A stretch of DNA of 5,506 bases from Spirochaetaceae bacterium (GTDB lineage Bacteria > Spirochaetota > Spirochaetia > Treponematales > Breznakiellaceae), in contig JAITHF010000230.1 in the NCBI GenBank assembly GCA_031280115.1, positions 1 to 5,506 on the forward strand, read 5' to 3'. Every line of letters begins with the position of its first letter. Position 1 is the stretch's first letter. Made by a program: the position numbers and the translations under genes. The notes beneath the pieces are model-generated. The model made no database searches, had not been told where the DNA came from, and saw only the letters and a program-made list of their open reading frames with translations. Shown piece by piece: positions 5,116-5,506 of the stretch.

Positions 5116-5239
5116 GGCAGCCTCCGGCTGTTTCAGCAATCGTCGTTTGCGCTATGAGCCGTGAAACATGAAGCGCAGGCAGCCTCCGGCTGTTTCAGCA
5201 ATCGTTGTTTGCGCTATGAGCCGTGAAACATGAAGCGCA
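5116..5239. repeat. 62-bp direct tandem duplication
   Basis: Units at 5116-5177 and 5178-5239 differ at one base (C at 5144, T at 5206), indicating a recent duplication. Each unit contains the CAGCCTCCGGCTG hairpin (5118-5130, 5180-5192), GTTTCA...TGAAAC inverted arms and a TGCGCT...AGCGCA inverted pair. The repeat is thus densely self-complementary. It interrupts the right composite repeat relative to the left one. Confidence 0.95.
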
Positions 5240-5317
5240 GGTAAAAGAGCCCCCAAATTCTCTTAAAGAGGCGCGAAAGCGCCGGTAATTTTTTAATATA
5301 CCAATAGAGCGCAGTAC

Positions 5318-5331
5318 AAAAACCGGTTTTT
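5318..5331. other. 14-bp perfect palindrome
   Basis: AAAAACCGGTTTTT is a perfect palindrome without a central loop, with two further T's on the right. It could be a protein-binding site or a weak bidirectional stop, but nothing in the context decides this. It lies between the composite repeat and the 21-bp array. Confidence 0.4.
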
Positions 5332-5359
5332 TTGTCAGCAAAACAAGTTTTCCCGCCCC

Positions 5360-5506
5360 CGCGCAAACCCTGCGCGTTACCGTGCAAACCTTCCGCGTTA
5401 CCGCGCAAACTTTTCGCGTTACCGCGCAAACTTTTCGCGTTACCGCGCAAACTTTTCGCGTTACCGCGCAAACCTTCCGCGTTACCGCGCAAACTTTTCG
5501 CGTTAC
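5360..5506. repeat. 21-bp tandem array, seven copies (right edge)
   Basis: Seven 21-bp units fill 5360-5506 and end exactly at the window edge, so the array probably continues. Each has CGCGCAAAC, a variable part, then CGCGTTAC. Units 3, 4, 5 and 7 are identical (variable part TTTT), unit 6 has CTTC, and units 1 and 2 (5360-5401) are more diverged, including CGTGC in unit 2. Changes concentrate between the two CGCG arms, leaving the possible hairpin stem intact in most units. Because 21 is a multiple of three, the minus strand reads as a heptapeptide repeat (NAKSLRG / NAEGLRG) without stops. I cannot tell coding from coincidence. Confidence 0.95.

Larger units (their letters stand above)
4982..5290 (-). 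repeat. Composite inverted repeat, right copy
   Basis: This is the inverted counterpart of 81-319. Read on the minus strand it runs: GGCGC-TTTC-GCGCC then CTCTT-T-AAGAG (block A, within 5253-5290); a right-specific insertion made of the 62-bp duplication; GGCTTCCTG (5089-5097); the 37-base block (5030-5066); CCGCGAGACGCAC (5001-5013); and AAAACAGCC with its hairpin, ending at 4982. Block order equals that of the left copy. The element stops six bases from the -35 box of the operon promoter, so it could influence that promoter. No coding sequence is evident. Confidence 0.8.
4995..5359. other. Intergenic repeat region upstream of the operon
   Basis: There is no convincing gene here. Contents in order are the right composite repeat, a 62-bp tandem duplication (5116-5239), the GGCGC/CTCTT hairpin pair (5261-5284), an AT-rich stretch (5285-5302) and a 14-bp palindrome (5318-5331). 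The next element is the 21-bp array. One minus-strand frame stays open across this area from the array, but it has no recognisable domain. Confidence 0.7.

Noticed and set aside
5267..5296. Intrinsic terminator (GGCGC-GAAA-GCGCC then T-run) on the plus strand
   Set aside because: The T-run starts several bases after the stem (GGTAA intervenes), no plus-strand gene precedes it in the window, and the same hairpin on the left flank has no T-run.
66..5300. Transposon or insertion sequence with the composite repeats as terminal inverted repeats
   Set aside because: There is no transposase or recombinase gene between them, the repeat ends are ragged with side-specific insertions, and I found no target-site duplication. 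Kept only as one hypothesis in the findings.
5285..5335. Promoter with TATATT -10-like box on the minus strand
   Set aside because: No -35 box at 16-18 bases; AT-rich sequence gives such boxes by chance. The TATA-like sequences at 71-83 were rejected for the same reason.
5214..5492. 92-residue protein starting within the right array
   Set aside because: The apparent start at 5490-5492 is a TTG that is simply the Leu codon of every repeat unit, with no ribosome site. I report the heptapeptide frame as a finding, not as a gene.

Overview
The window holds one compact five-gene cluster, all on the minus strand and covering about 336-4942, with repeat-rich non-coding DNA on both sides (1-335 and 4943-5506). 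The base composition is fairly GC-rich. The gene products look bacterial: a lipoprotein-type signal, Shine-Dalgarno sites and a sigma70-like promoter. A spirochaete of the Treponema lineage (the GC-richer insect-gut type) is my best guess. It rests on general resemblance only and is not proven by any single feature.

Read in the direction of transcription (right to left), the cluster is: a short NfeD-like membrane protein (4439-4942); an SPFH/stomatin-like protein of the QmcA type (3496-4404); threonine synthase ThrC (2093-3394); molybdenum cofactor guanylyltransferase MobA (1460-2065); and a secreted, probably lipid-anchored endonuclease/exonuclease/phosphatase-fold hydrolase (336-1397, with a possible longer start at 1430). 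NfeD and SPFH proteins are well-known partners in membrane organisation and quality control. The other three are not functionally related to them in any obvious way, so this looks like a housekeeping operon of convenience. A TTGACG-17-TACTAT promoter lies only 5 bases before the nfeD start codon, which suggests leaderless initiation. Gaps between genes are 34, 101, 27 and 62 bases. The 101-base gap before thrC is unusual: it has a hairpin on the qmcA stop codon, five closely spaced G-runs and a 45-base purine tract.

The most striking content is in the flanks. Tandem arrays of a 21-bp unit lie at both window edges (three copies at 1-63, seven copies at 5360-5506). Inside them is a composite repeat present in inverted orientation on the two sides of the operon (about 81-319 and 4982-5290). 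It has matching sub-blocks in the same order: a GGCGC hairpin followed by a CTCTT hairpin, a 37-bp block with 34 identities, a CCGCGAGA-GCAC block, and a terminal AAAACAGCC hairpin. The right copy abuts the -35 box of the operon promoter, and the repeat zone on the left overlaps the stop codon of the last gene. A 13-base hairpin, CAGCCTNCGGCTG, occurs five times with all four bases represented at N. These repeats are the best candidates for something undescribed. I see no CRISPR array, tRNA, rRNA, transposase or recombinase gene.
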